From Desulfovibrio sp. (GTDB taxonomy: Bacteria > Desulfobacterota > Desulfovibrionia > Desulfovibrionales > Desulfovibrionaceae): 34,970 bases of DNA. Position 1 is the stretch's first letter; every line of letters begins with the position of its first letter. Below, one piece after another: positions 7,947 through 17,249 of the stretch. The DNA is taken from assembly GCA_031288535.1 (NCBI GenBank), contig JAITRF010000083.1, positions 1 through 34,970 of the forward strand, read 5' to 3'. A program made the position numbers and the translations under genes. The notes beneath the pieces are model-generated. The model did no database searches, was not told the origin of the DNA, and was given only the letters and a program-made list of their open reading frames with translations.

Positions 7947-8606
7947 TCAGCGCTTCCCTGAATCGCTCCAACGGGGCTGTTCCCTGTAGCGTTTGAACAG
8001 AGCGAGCACACGGGCCACGTAGGTTCGCGTTTCTGCATAGGGAGGCAGGCCGCTATGTCGGCGGACGGCATCGGGTCCGGCGTTGTATGCGGCAAGGGCA
8101 AGTTCCAGGCTTGAGAACTCCCGCAGAAGTGAGGCAAGATAGCCCGCGCCCGCGTCAAGGTTCGCATCGGGGTCGAAAAAGTCACGCAGGCCGAGTTTTC
8201 TGCCTGTTTCCGGCATGATCTGCATGGCGCCGCGGGCTCCTTTGGGCGACACGGCGTTCGGGTCGAAGTTGGACTCGGCTTTCAGCACGGCGGTCAGCAA
8301 AGCTTCCTCAACCCCATGGCGGATGCTCGCGCGCCTGATGCGGTCAAGCCACTCCCGGGGCGCCCCTCCGCTTGGGGCCGTACCCCGCGAGACTGAGGCA
8401 ACCGGCGGCGCTACACCCAAGATGCGCAGCGGGGGAACGCTTTTCGGGGAACGGGCCTCACGCAGCATGGTGACATGTTTTCCCCAGGCCGCGGTACGGT
8501 TCAAAGGAACGTCCCGGATCGTCATCCGACCGCGCGCGTTTTCCGCCGCGGCAAACAATGCCGCGCTGCAGGCGATGGAAAGCAGGAGCATCGAACGTAT
8601 GGACAT
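7947..8606 (-). CDS. lytic transglycosylase (SLT domain)
   Basis: The product is 219 residues with an N-terminal signal peptide (MLLLSIACSAALFAAAENARG) and a C-terminal SLT/goose-lysozyme-like domain of ~115 residues. The catalytic glutamate lies in KAESNFDPNAVSPKGARGAM, followed by QIMPETG and the substrate-groove motif LALAAYNAGP. It should cleave the MurNAc-GlcNAc bond with anhydro-muropeptide formation in the periplasm. It is the only minus-strand gene inside the T6SS cluster, converging on the AMIN-like gene. T6SS assembly in other bacteria needs a transglycosylase (MltE recruited by TssM), so a dedicated role in opening the wall is plausible. A house-keeping role or an effector role is the alternative. 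Confidence 0.86.
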   Translation of the reverse strand: MSIRSMLLLSIACSAALFAAAENARGRMTIRDVPLNRTAAWGKHVTMLREARSPKSVPPLRILGVAPPVASVSRGTAPSGGAPREWLDRIRRASIRHGVEEALLTAVLKAESNFDPNAVSPKGARGAMQIMPETGRKLGLRDFFDPDANLDAGAGYLASLLREFSSLELALAAYNAGPDAVRRHSGLPPYAETRTYVARVLALFKRYREQPRWSDSGKR

Positions 8607-8859
8607 GTATTACATCCAAAACCGAAAATCCCAAAAAACATTGACTGGGGAGGCGGGTCTGGGCATGAATGCACGTACGAAGCCGGACGATGCATGCGTG
8701 GCGTTCATGCCGTCCGCCAGAGCAGCCGCATCCTCCGTGTGGCACAAACCATATCGGCCATGACGCCGGAAACTTAACGCCATCCGGATCGGTCAATTCA
8801 TGTGCTGCATAAATCGATCAACCCCATCTGCCAGCGACACGGTGCGTTTGAATCCGGCC
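8607..8859. promoter_or_regulatory. divergent promoter region between transglycosylase and tssJ
   Basis: Two genes diverge from this 253-base stretch, so it must hold both promoters. A TTGACT hexamer at 8641-8646 could be a plus-strand -35 box, but no good -10 box follows at 17-18 bases. An imperfect inverted repeat pairs GGCATGAA (8662-8669) with TTCATGCC (8704-8711) and could be an operator. A tssJ start at 8800 rather than 8860 would shorten the region. Confidence 0.35.
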
Positions 8860-9465
8860 ATGCCGCGCCTCGCGCTTGCGCTGTCCGCCATACTGATCTG
8901 CACGCTTCTCGCCGGATGCGGCGCTTCCGGGCAACCGAAGCCGGCGCTGGAATCCGACCGGCCCGATCTGGTTCTCTGGCCGCGGGCCGAAAAGGCCGTA
9001 CGGTTGCGCTTCAAAGCGGACAGGGACCTCAACATGTACGACTCGAAAGGGCACAGCATCCAGATCTGCGTATACCAGCTCGACAAGCCGGAGGCTTTTC
9101 TGAACCTCGCCAAAACGCAGGAAGGCATTACGACGCTGCTCGAAGCCGGGCAGTTCGACAAATCCGTCAAAAACGCCGTCCGCCTGTTCATGCAACCTCT
9201 TGAGGAAACCGTTTTTGAACTGGACAGGGCGGAAAACGCGACATTTGTCGGCGTCGTGTGCGGGTATTTCGATTCCACACCGGAAAATTCCGCAAAAACG
9301 TGGGAGATAAAACCCCTGATGACCACAACGGGCCACCTGTTCTGGAAATCGACAACCTACAGCGCCGGAACGCTGGATCTGGCGTTGCGCCTCACCTCTC
9401 ACGCCTTGGCGGAAGACGGCGGGGCAAAGGCGGGAATCGCAACAAAAACCGGGGGACGGCAATGA
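8860..9465 (+). CDS. tssJ: T6SS outer-membrane lipoprotein TssJ
   Basis: From the ATG at 8860 the protein has 201 residues, with a lipoprotein signal ending in the lipobox LLAGC, so the lipidated cysteine is residue 20. The mature domain has the beta-sandwich pattern of the TssJ/VasD/SciN family, including SIQICVYQLDKPEAF and the FVGVVCGYFD strand. TssJ is anchored in the outer membrane and binds the periplasmic end of TssM. A start at 8800 is also open in frame; neither start has a good ribosome site, and 8860 gives the more usual signal length. The gene begins the envelope/baseplate run, and its stop overlaps the tssK start (ATGA). Confidence 0.88.
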   Translation: MPRLALALSAILICTLLAGCGASGQPKPALESDRPDLVLWPRAEKAVRLRFKADRDLNMYDSKGHSIQICVYQLDKPEAFLNLAKTQEGITTLLEAGQFDKSVKNAVRLFMQPLEETVFELDRAENATFVGVVCGYFDSTPENSAKTWEIKPLMTTTGHLFWKSTTYSAGTLDLALRLTSHALAEDGGAKAGIATKTGGRQ

Positions 9466-10829
9466 AAGGAAACAGGCCCGTATTCTGGAGCCAGGGGCTT
9501 TTTTTACACCCGCAGCATTTCCAGGCCGCGGACGAGGCCACGGCAGGACAGATCGACCTGTTGCGCCTGTACGGATTGCCTTATTTTTGGGGCGTGCGCC
9601 GCCTGGTCTTCACCGGATCCGCTCCCAACCATGCCGTTTCCGTCGAACGCCTCGAAGCCGTTTTCCCCAGCGGCGCCGTAGTCAACGTGCCGTTCGACGC
9701 ACCCCTTGCCCCGCTGGCTCTGGGCAGCGACTGGCCGGCGCCCGACAAGCCGGGAACACTCTACCTCGGCCTCGCGCTGCCCAAAAGCGGCGGCGCCAAC
9801 GCCGCCCCGGAATCAGGCGAATTCGCCGGCACACGGTTCGTCTACTCCGAGGAACCAGACGCCATGCCGGACATGTACGGCGCCTCCGCACCGTCTCCCG
9901 TGCAGCGTCTCAAGTACGCGCCAATCCTGATCCGCGATATGGACCTCGACCGTTACGCGGACTTTGAACGCCTGCCCATAGCCGTTCTGCGGCGCGCGGG
10001 TGAGCATATCGAGCTTGAGCGCCAGTTCCTGCCTCCGCTGCTCTGTCTGGACGCGAGCGCCCACCTGTCGGCCATGGTCAGGGAAGTGCGGGACGCTGCG
10101 CTTTCCTGCGCCGGACGCCTGGCGGGATACAAGACAACGCTTGGCGCCGATGTCCCCGACATGCGCTTCACGCTAAACTTTACCGCCCTGGGCATCCTGA
10201 ACAGGCACATCCCGGCCCTGGCGCATCTCCAGTCCGCTCCGAACACGCATCCCTGGCACATATACGGCGCGTTGCGCGTTTTCGCGGGAGAACTCTCCAC
10301 TTTTTACGACGATGTGGACTGTCTCGGCCGCGCATCCGACAATCTGGCCGGCGTTCCGGAGTACATCCACGACGACCCGGGGGCGTGTTTCGGCCCCCTT
10401 TGCGGCCTGCTGGCAAAACTTTTGGCGAACCTCGGCATTGACGAGTCCAGGACGCTGCACCTGCTGCCCGACCCTCCCTATTTTTCCGCGGACGTCCCGG
10501 AAAATTTCATCACCCCGTCGTGCCGTTACTGGCTCTGGGTCCGCGCCGACGCGATGACCGAGACCATGGCCGGAGAGTTGCCGCGTTTCGTCAAACTCGG
10601 CGCGCGCGACCGGTTGAACCTTATCATTGCCAAAGCGGTATCCGGCGTGCCTCTGGCAAGAACCCCCTCCGCTCCCCCGGGATTCCTGAAACGCCCGGAT
10701 GCCGCCTGGTACAGCGTGGACACCGCCCATCCGCTGTGGCAGAGCATCGTGGGGCAGGGGAAGGTCAGCCTGTTCTGGGAAGGGGCGCCGGAGGGGGCGG
10801 AAGTGCGACTCGTGGCAACGGGACGGTGA
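9462..10829 (+). CDS. tssK: T6SS baseplate protein TssK
   Basis: The product is 455 residues, near the family norm. The N-terminus contains the diagnostic FWSQGLFLHPQHFQ motif of TssK/VasE. The protein links the baseplate wedge (TssEFG) to the cytoplasmic parts of TssL and TssM. The ATG at 9462 was chosen because it overlaps the tssJ stop and starts right at the conserved motif; the frame is open upstream to 9258 but that part reads through tssJ. tssL follows after three bases. Confidence 0.93.
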   Translation: MKGNRPVFWSQGLFLHPQHFQAADEATAGQIDLLRLYGLPYFWGVRRLVFTGSAPNHAVSVERLEAVFPSGAVVNVPFDAPLAPLALGSDWPAPDKPGTLYLGLALPKSGGANAAPESGEFAGTRFVYSEEPDAMPDMYGASAPSPVQRLKYAPILIRDMDLDRYADFERLPIAVLRRAGEHIELERQFLPPLLCLDASAHLSAMVREVRDAALSCAGRLAGYKTTLGADVPDMRFTLNFTALGILNRHIPALAHLQSAPNTHPWHIYGALRVFAGELSTFYDDVDCLGRASDNLAGVPEYIHDDPGACFGPLCGLLAKLLANLGIDESRTLHLLPDPPYFSADVPENFITPSCRYWLWVRADAMTETMAGELPRFVKLGARDRLNLIIAKAVSGVPLARTPSAPPGFLKRPDAAWYSVDTAHPLWQSIVGQGKVSLFWEGAPEGAEVRLVATGR

Positions 10830-10832
10830 CCC

Positions 10833-11624
10833 ATGGCAGCGGATTATTTCAACGAAGCCCTACTTACGGCCATGCTTGCCGCCTCCAACGATGCGGGAGA
10901 AACGCCTCCGCCCGATCCGGACGGCGAGGACCAGACGCGGGCCGACACGCTCCGGGAACGCCTGATAGCGCTCATGGACCGGGCGGACAAAAACGCCGTG
11001 CAGGCGGGCATACCCAACGATCTGGTTGAAGCGGCGGACTTCGCCGCCTGCGCCTTCATTGACGAAACGCTGCTCTCCTCCGCCTCTTGGCGCGGCCGTC
11101 CGGACTGGCTGAAAACGCCGCTCCAATTCGCACGGCACGGTACGGCGACAGCCGGAGAAGATTTTTACCGCATACTGGACGCCCTTCTTGAAAGCGCCGG
11201 GGAAAAAACTCCCGTGGCGCTGCCGCTGAAAGCGCACGCCTCCGGAAACGCGCCGACTCCGGAGGAAACCGGGCAACGCGGTCCGCTGCACGCCGTCCTG
11301 GAGATCTTCGCGCTCTGCCTCGCGCAGGGCTTCACCGGCATGTGTTACGGCAATCCCGAAGCCGTCCGTGAGAGATTGGACAAAATCGGCCACTTCGTCC
11401 CGGCCGTGCGCCATCGCGCCGAACCTCCTTTCCTGGCGCCAGCCGGGAAGGCGGAGGAACAGGGACTGTTGCGCAGGGCGGCAGACATGTTCCGGCGCTT
11501 CGACACGCTGGACTGGATTCTCTGGATCATCCCCCCGGTTTTGACGGCGTTGCTTTACCGCGTCTGCGAAATGAGGCTTGACCAGCTTCTCCAACCGTTT
11601 TTGCAGGGGAACGCCCCGTCATGA
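10833..11624 (+). CDS. tssL: T6SS inner-membrane protein TssL (DotU/IcmH family)
   Basis: The product is 263 residues. The cytoplasmic DotU domain carries the family signatures DFAACAFIDETLLSS, FYRILDALL and LCLAQGFTGMCYGN. One C-terminal transmembrane helix lies at ~residues 225-243 (DWILWIIPPVLTALLYRVC). Only ~18 residues follow it, so there is no OmpA-like peptidoglycan-binding domain as found in extended TssL proteins. The protein would need a separate wall-anchoring partner. Its stop overlaps the tssM start (ATGA), indicating coupled synthesis of the two partners of the membrane complex. Confidence 0.92.
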   Translation: MAADYFNEALLTAMLAASNDAGETPPPDPDGEDQTRADTLRERLIALMDRADKNAVQAGIPNDLVEAADFAACAFIDETLLSSASWRGRPDWLKTPLQFARHGTATAGEDFYRILDALLESAGEKTPVALPLKAHASGNAPTPEETGQRGPLHAVLEIFALCLAQGFTGMCYGNPEAVRERLDKIGHFVPAVRHRAEPPFLAPAGKAEEQGLLRRAADMFRRFDTLDWILWIIPPVLTALLYRVCEMRLDQLLQPFLQGNAPS

Positions 11625-14600
11625 AAGGCATGCTGAAAACATTCTTCCGCCTGCTGGGCTGGACGCTTGTCCTCGCCATCGCCGTCGCCGGGCTGTACCT
11701 GCTCTCCATCCGACTGGATTTGCCCGAAAGCGCCGTCGCGGCCGGCGCCGCCCTTATCACCGCCCTGGCGCTCGGAATCGTGCTGGTTCGCAGGATATTC
11801 GTCCGCCGTCGACGGCGGTTGCAGGTCCAGACAATCGTGACCCTGGACTCCCCAGGCATCCCGGACGCGCCGAGCAGTCGTCTGATCGACAACCGCTGGA
11901 ACAGGGCGGTATCCATCATGCGCAAGTCCTACCTCGGGCGACGGGGAAATCCCCTTTACGCTCTGCCCTGGTATATGGTCATGGGCAGGACCGGCGCCGG
12001 CAAATCCTCGTCCATCGCGCATTCCGGACTGAACGCCATGCAAACGGACGTTGGCCCGGACGATGTGGAAAAAAGCACACGCAACTGCGACTGGCACTTT
12101 TTCCGCGAAGCCGTTGTGATGGATACGGCGGGCCGCTATGCCGTTCCCCTGAACGAGGCCGAGGACGGCGCAGAATGGCGGGAGTTTCTCGCCAGACTGG
12201 CCAGATACCGGCGCAAGGAACCTCTCAACGGCTTGGTAATCGCCGTCGCCGCCGACACGCTCCATGGCGAAGGAGAGCATCTCCTGCCCGAAGCGCGCTG
12301 CCTGCGCCGCCGCATAGACGAAATCATGCGCATCCTGGGCGCGAAATTCCCGGTCTACCTTATGGTGACCAAGATAGACCTGCCGGCCGGGATGGCCCAT
12401 TTCCTGGAGGGCCTGCCTGAAGACTCAAAAAAACAATGCATGGGCGTTCTCGTCCAATCCCCGGAGAAAAGAAACCTTCTGCCGGTCGACGCGCAGATTT
12501 CGAACGCGCTCCGCACCCTGGCGGATCGTCTGCGAAACTTCTGCCTGTTCGCCGAAAGCCCGAGCATTGACGACGTTCCCTCCCCGCACCGCATCTTCGC
12601 CTGGGAAGAACTCCGGGCCATGCTGCCCGCGCTTGGCGCTTACGCGAATGAACTCTTCGCGGCGAACCCCTACCAGGAAACGCCGTTGCTGCGCGGCATC
12701 TTCCTCTCCAGCGCGATGCGCGGCCAACAGGAGAACAGCCGCGCGTTCCCCGCGCTGAGCGATCTCGGGCGTCGCGTTTTCCGCATCCGGGAAACCGCCG
12801 GAGGGGTCTTTCTGCAGGACTTTTTCGGCCGCGTGCTGCCGGTGGACCGGCCTCTTCACCGTCCAATCGCCGAATATCTGCGCTGGCGGTCCTCTGTACG
12901 AACGGTCGCCTACGGAGCAATGCTGCTCGCGACATTCGGCCTCGGCGCGCTGTTTTGTCTCTCTTACCAGCGCAACGCCGGCCTGCTTGACCGGATGGAC
13001 CTCCCCAGGACCACGCTGGCCGATGCGGGCATGACGCGCCGCCTGCTGAATTTCGAGCAGCGGTTCCGCGACGAGGCGCAGCTTGAAAAAGAGGTTGGCA
13101 GCGGTTTTCTCCCAAGCATGGGATTTGAGCAGGCGAAGGCCGCGTACCGGGCGTACGCCGATGCCCTGAATGATTCCTTTTACCGGGATGTGCTCAACGC
13201 AGCCCTTCCCGCCCTTGACGAAAAACGCAGCCGTCTCACCGCCGACACGGACGACAGGGAATTTTTTATTCTGATTTCGGACATCATCTGGCGTTATGAT
13301 GTTCTGGCCGCAGTAAACCAGGGCAAAAGCTTTGAAGAAATCCTGAAAATTCCCGCCATGCCGCAGGGCATCCTTCAGGCCCTCGGCCTTGGCGACGCGC
13401 CGCAGCTTGGCCCGTCCGCAGCTTACAGCGTGGCCCGCAGCATGTACTCGTTGCGCGACCCTGCCGAGCGCGGGCAATTATTGCGGACCATGCGCGCTAC
13501 GCTGGCGCAGCTTCCGGAAACCAAATCCCAGTCGCTCCACTGGATCGTGCAGCGCGCGGGCATGCTGTCGACGCTTGCTACGGTGCGCGGCGAAGCGTTC
13601 TGGCCCGGTTCCCGGGGCGGGAGCCTGCACGATGTGACGCTTGACCCCGTGTATACCAAAGACGGAATGGCTGTTACCCTGGACTATCTGGACAATTTGA
13701 ACCTGATCCTGGCCGACGATGCGCTGAAACCCTCTACAGAGGAATTTTTGCGCTGGTACGCAACGAACTACCAAATCGCCTGGCAGCGGTTCGCCCTTGA
13801 TTTTGCCGACAAGGCCTCCGAACTGGCCACGTTGCCGGCCAGAAGCGAAGCCGTCTCGCTGATGGGTACGGATAACAATCCCTATTTCGCCCTCCTCATA
13901 CGAATGGACGAGGAACTGCAAGCGGTTCGCCGGTATTGCAATCCCCCGCCCGCCTGGATGGACGATCTCGCGGTCCTTGCGCAATCCTTGCGGGAGCTCG
14001 CAAGGCTCGACCCTGAAAAGGAAAAGTCCTCCATCGTGCAGCGCCTGAAAACCGGCGCGCAGGACATATCCGGCGACCTCATCGACGCGGCGGACGCCGA
14101 GGCGCGGGAACGGGACATGAAAGCCAGGTTGCTTGCCAAGGATATCCGGACTTACCTCGACTCGTTACGCGACCTCATCCGCTTCACCATGGGAAACGAC
14201 CTTGCCTTCAACGCCGTCAAGGATGCCATGCCCAACGAGAACAACCCGCGCGCGGCGCAGGCCCCCCTGTCTCTCACCGTCGCCGCCGCGCACGCCATGA
14301 ACGCCGGTCTCAACCCAAACGCGGCGCAGGATTCCCCGGTATACGCCCTGGTTACCGGCCCCCTGGATTTTTTCATGCGGCGCCTGATGAACGGGGCTTC
14401 CTGCCAGATTCAGGCCATGTGGGAGGGAAACGTGCTTGCCAAGGCCGGGAGGCTTGCGCCGTCCCAGCTCGAGCAGGCGCTGTTCGCCGAAAAGGGCGGC
14501 ATCGTGCGGGATTATGCCGACAACACCCTTGAGTTCTTTCTGAACCGCACCCTGACCGGCTATGAACCGGAGACACTGGCCGGCAGGAGCATGCCGTTCG

Positions 14601-15097
14601 AGACGAAATTCCTCGCCTTCCTCAATTCCGGCACAAGCGGATACAAACCGGTGCGTGACGAGTACGGCGTGACTATCGCGGCGCTTCCGGCGGAAGTCAA
14701 CGACGGCGCGGCTGATACGCCCTACGCCGTGGAACTGTCGTTGTCCTGCTCGCGAAAAAAACAGGAACTGGTCAATTACAACAGCCCGGCGTCAACCCGG
14801 TTCACCTGGCGGCAGGACACCTGCGGGGACACGAACCTGTCCATCCGCTTCAAGACCCTCACTCTGGATGTGTTGTACGCTGGAGAAAACGGTTTCATAA
14901 ACTTCCTGAACGATTTTCAGTTCGGAACGAAAACGTTCAAAGCCAGGGACTTCCCGGATCAGGAGGCCATGCTGGGCAAACTCGGAGTCAGCGACATTGT
15001 TCTGGGCTATCGAATCTCGGGCGCGGAAGACCTCCTGAGCGGCCACCGCTTCGCCCCGGGGGAGTTGCCGTTCGTCGCGGCGGAATGCAAACGGTAA
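11621..15097 (+). CDS. tssM: T6SS inner-membrane protein TssM (IcmF family)
   Basis: The product is 1158 residues, normal for TssM. Two helices lie near the N-terminus (LGWTLVLAIAVAGLYLLS and AAGAALITALALGIVLV) and a third at ~residues 428-447 (YGAMLLATFGLGALFCLS). The cytoplasmic domain between them has an intact Walker A motif GRTGAGKSS at ~122-130 and a Walker B-like VVMDTAGRY near 165, so nucleotide binding is probably retained; some TssM proteins lack this. The large periplasmic part ends in the beta-rich TssJ-binding domain. With TssJ and TssL it forms the envelope-spanning channel. Confidence 0.94.
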   Translation: MKGMLKTFFRLLGWTLVLAIAVAGLYLLSIRLDLPESAVAAGAALITALALGIVLVRRIFVRRRRRLQVQTIVTLDSPGIPDAPSSRLIDNRWNRAVSIMRKSYLGRRGNPLYALPWYMVMGRTGAGKSSSIAHSGLNAMQTDVGPDDVEKSTRNCDWHFFREAVVMDTAGRYAVPLNEAEDGAEWREFLARLARYRRKEPLNGLVIAVAADTLHGEGEHLLPEARCLRRRIDEIMRILGAKFPVYLMVTKIDLPAGMAHFLEGLPEDSKKQCMGVLVQSPEKRNLLPVDAQISNALRTLADRLRNFCLFAESPSIDDVPSPHRIFAWEELRAMLPALGAYANELFAANPYQETPLLRGIFLSSAMRGQQENSRAFPALSDLGRRVFRIRETAGGVFLQDFFGRVLPVDRPLHRPIAEYLRWRSSVRTVAYGAMLLATFGLGALFCLSYQRNAGLLDRMDLPRTTLADAGMTRRLLNFEQRFRDEAQLEKEVGSGFLPSMGFEQAKAAYRAYADALNDSFYRDVLNAALPALDEKRSRLTADTDDREFFILISDIIWRYDVLAAVNQGKSFEEILKIPAMPQGILQALGLGDAPQLGPSAAYSVARSMYSLRDPAERGQLLRTMRATLAQLPETKSQSLHWIVQRAGMLSTLATVRGEAFWPGSRGGSLHDVTLDPVYTKDGMAVTLDYLDNLNLILADDALKPSTEEFLRWYATNYQIAWQRFALDFADKASELATLPARSEAVSLMGTDNNPYFALLIRMDEELQAVRRYCNPPPAWMDDLAVLAQSLRELARLDPEKEKSSIVQRLKTGAQDISGDLIDAADAEARERDMKARLLAKDIRTYLDSLRDLIRFTMGNDLAFNAVKDAMPNENNPRAAQAPLSLTVAAAHAMNAGLNPNAAQDSPVYALVTGPLDFFMRRLMNGASCQIQAMWEGNVLAKAGRLAPSQLEQALFAEKGGIVRDYADNTLEFFLNRTLTGYEPETLAGRSMPFETKFLAFLNSGTSGYKPVRDEYGVTIAALPAEVNDGAADTPYAVELSLSCSRKKQELVNYNSPASTRFTWRQDTCGDTNLSIRFKTLTLDVLYAGENGFINFLNDFQFGTKTFKARDFPDQEAMLGKLGVSDIVLGYRISGAEDLLSGHRFAPGELPFVAAECKR

Positions 15098-15107
15098 AGG
15101 ACGCGGC

Positions 15108-15527
15108 ATGCACGACCTGACCCTTCTGGAACGCATCGACTCCATGGAAAACGCCCGGAACGGAACGACGGAACGGCAACGGCTCGAACGCTCGCTTGTA
15201 CGCCATCTTACCTCGATCCTTAACACACGACGCGGAAGCGTTCCCATTGCGCCGGATTACGGCATCGCAGACGTGACTGACCTCGGCCGCAGCTTTACCG
15301 AAGAGAGCGTGGCTGAATTCAAGACGGACCTGGAACACGTCATCATGCGCTATGAGCCCCGCCTCGTCGCCGTGCGGGTGGAGTACTCCCCGCGGCCGGA
15401 CACGCCGCTGTCGGCCGCCTTCGAAATAGAGGCCGCCGTCAACACGGAATACGGCCGCCAAACCCTGCGTTTTGAGACGACGCTGGACGTGACGGGCGCG
15501 GTGCGTCTTTCCGGAGGAGCCTCCTGA
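15108..15527 (+). CDS. tssE: T6SS baseplate protein TssE (gp25-like)
   Basis: The product is 139 residues with the gp25/lysozyme-like fold found in contractile-tail baseplates. The conserved N-terminal LLERID is followed by the core segments LTSILNTRRGSVPIAPDYGI and YEPRLVAVRV. TssE staples the baseplate to the first sheath ring. An AAAGGA ribosome site precedes the ATG by six bases. It lies ten bases after tssM and three before tssF, inside one operon. Confidence 0.92.
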   Translation: MHDLTLLERIDSMENARNGTTERQRLERSLVRHLTSILNTRRGSVPIAPDYGIADVTDLGRSFTEESVAEFKTDLEHVIMRYEPRLVAVRVEYSPRPDTPLSAAFEIEAAVNTEYGRQTLRFETTLDVTGAVRLSGGAS

Positions 15528-15530
15528 TCC

Positions 15531-17249
15531 ATGGACACGGCATGGTACTATCAAAGAGAACTGAAGCAATTGCGGACGCTCGCGGCGGAATTTTCCAGGG
15601 CGCACCCGGCTGTCGCCCCGTTGCTTGCTGGCCCATCGTCCGACCCGGACGTAGAGCGTCTGCTTGAAGGCGCGGCGTATCTCACCGGACAACTGGCGCA
15701 GAAACTTGACGAAAGCTACGACCGCATCGCCGAAAACCTGATCTCCATCGTCCTGCCGCAGTTGCTGCGCGACGTCCCCAGTTGCACCATAATGCAGTTC
15801 ACGCCGAAGGCCGCCATGCGGGCTCCCCTTGTCATACCCAAAGGCAGCCGGGTCGGGTCGGTGGAAATAGACGGCGTTTCATGCGTATTCAGCACAACAT
15901 GTCCTGTGGAACTCGCCCCCATGCGCCTTGCCGGGGTGCGGGCGGAAACCGGTCCGGGCAAGCCGCCCCATCTGCGTCTGGACTTTGTCCTGACCGCTCC
16001 CGGCGCGCTTGACGGGCTCACCCGCCTGCGGCTGTACCTGACAGGCCCTCGTGCCAACACGGCCCAAAGGTTGTACGCGCTGTTTTTTTACACCACCGGG
16101 ATCAGCCTGGAAGCGGGGAAGACACGGCTGCGTCTTCCGGCCTCTTCCCTCCGATCCGCGGGCTTTGTCCCCGAAGAAGGGCTTTTCCCATACCCTTCCA
16201 CGGCCTGGGAGGGGTATCGGCTGTTACAGGAATATTACATATTTCCCGAAAAGTTCTTCTTTCTCGACATCATGCTGCCTGATGCCGGAATCCCGGCAGA
16301 GGACGCCGCAAACCTCGCCTGTACCCTTGAACTGGAACCCGGCCTGCCAGACGACTTTCCCACGTTCGCGCCCGAAGACTTCGTGTTGTTCGCAACGCCG
16401 GCCGTCAATCTCTTCCCTTTCGAAACGCTTCCCATCAGGGAAGATCTCAGGCGCGAAAGTTACCCCGTGCGCGCCAACGCCACACGGGACGAGGCCTATG
16501 TCCCCTATCTGGTCGAAAGCGTGAAAGCCGTCGGACCCACGGGCGAAGAGCGCCGCTATACGCCCTTGCCGGCTGCGCCGCCTGATTCCACGGTGCCCGC
16601 GTACACTGTGCGCTGCCCGAAAAAAGCCGACGGGCGGCGGGAAATGCAATTGTTCCCGCTGTATCCGCCGGACGCCCCCATGCCGGAGACGTCGGTGTTT
16701 TCTCTGGAGGCGCTTTACAGCAACGGGGAACTGCCGTCCCGCCTGAACATCGGCGATGTGAGAATGCCCCTTTCCACATCTCCGGCGCTGGCGGAGTTCG
16801 CCAACCTGACGCCTCCGACAAGGCCGGCCCTGGCTTTGGCGGACGGCGACACGCTCTGGGCCATGCTCGCCCACCTGCATTTGAACTACCTGCCGTTGGC
16901 GGACGCGCCGACCCTGAAGGCTCTGCTCTCGACCTACCTGCCCCCCAAGGCCGACGCCCTGTACGCCAACGCGAACAAACGCCGGATCGAGGCCATTCTT
17001 GCGGTCGTTTCGGAGGAAACGGATTTTCTGTGGAAAGGTCGTCCCATACGCGGTTCCGATCTGGCGATCTCCCTTGACGGGTCCGGGTTCAGCAACCCGG
17101 GCGACATGTGTCTGTTCGGCATGGTCGTGGCCAGGTTTCTTCACGAATACTCACCGATCAACAGTTTCATGCGGGTCACCGTGACGGACTCACTCAACCA
17201 GAAGGCCTTCCAGTGGCTCAAACACCAGCCCTACCCATCCCGCCTGTAA
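15531..17249 (+). CDS. tssF: T6SS baseplate protein TssF
   Basis: The product is 572 residues, typical for TssF/VasA. The N-terminus YYQRELKQLRTLAAEFSRAHP and the segment VERLLEGAAYLTGQLAQKLD are family hallmarks. It forms the baseplate wedge with TssG and TssE and contacts VgrG. The likely ribosome site GGAGGAG lies inside the tssE 3' end and is followed by CTCC, so a short self-complementary stem could cover it and tie tssF translation to tssE. The 3' end overlaps the tssG start. Confidence 0.93.
   Translation: MDTAWYYQRELKQLRTLAAEFSRAHPAVAPLLAGPSSDPDVERLLEGAAYLTGQLAQKLDESYDRIAENLISIVLPQLLRDVPSCTIMQFTPKAAMRAPLVIPKGSRVGSVEIDGVSCVFSTTCPVELAPMRLAGVRAETGPGKPPHLRLDFVLTAPGALDGLTRLRLYLTGPRANTAQRLYALFFYTTGISLEAGKTRLRLPASSLRSAGFVPEEGLFPYPSTAWEGYRLLQEYYIFPEKFFFLDIMLPDAGIPAEDAANLACTLELEPGLPDDFPTFAPEDFVLFATPAVNLFPFETLPIREDLRRESYPVRANATRDEAYVPYLVESVKAVGPTGEERRYTPLPAAPPDSTVPAYTVRCPKKADGRREMQLFPLYPPDAPMPETSVFSLEALYSNGELPSRLNIGDVRMPLSTSPALAEFANLTPPTRPALALADGDTLWAMLAHLHLNYLPLADAPTLKALLSTYLPPKADALYANANKRRIEAILAVVSEETDFLWKGRPIRGSDLAISLDGSGFSNPGDMCLFGMVVARFLHEYSPINSFMRVTVTDSLNQKAFQWLKHQPYPSRL

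Noticed and set aside
9258-9461. Longer N-terminus for TssK
   Set aside because: It reads through the tssJ coding sequence; the conserved FWSQGLFLHPQHFQ motif is expected near residue 10 and is so from 9462.
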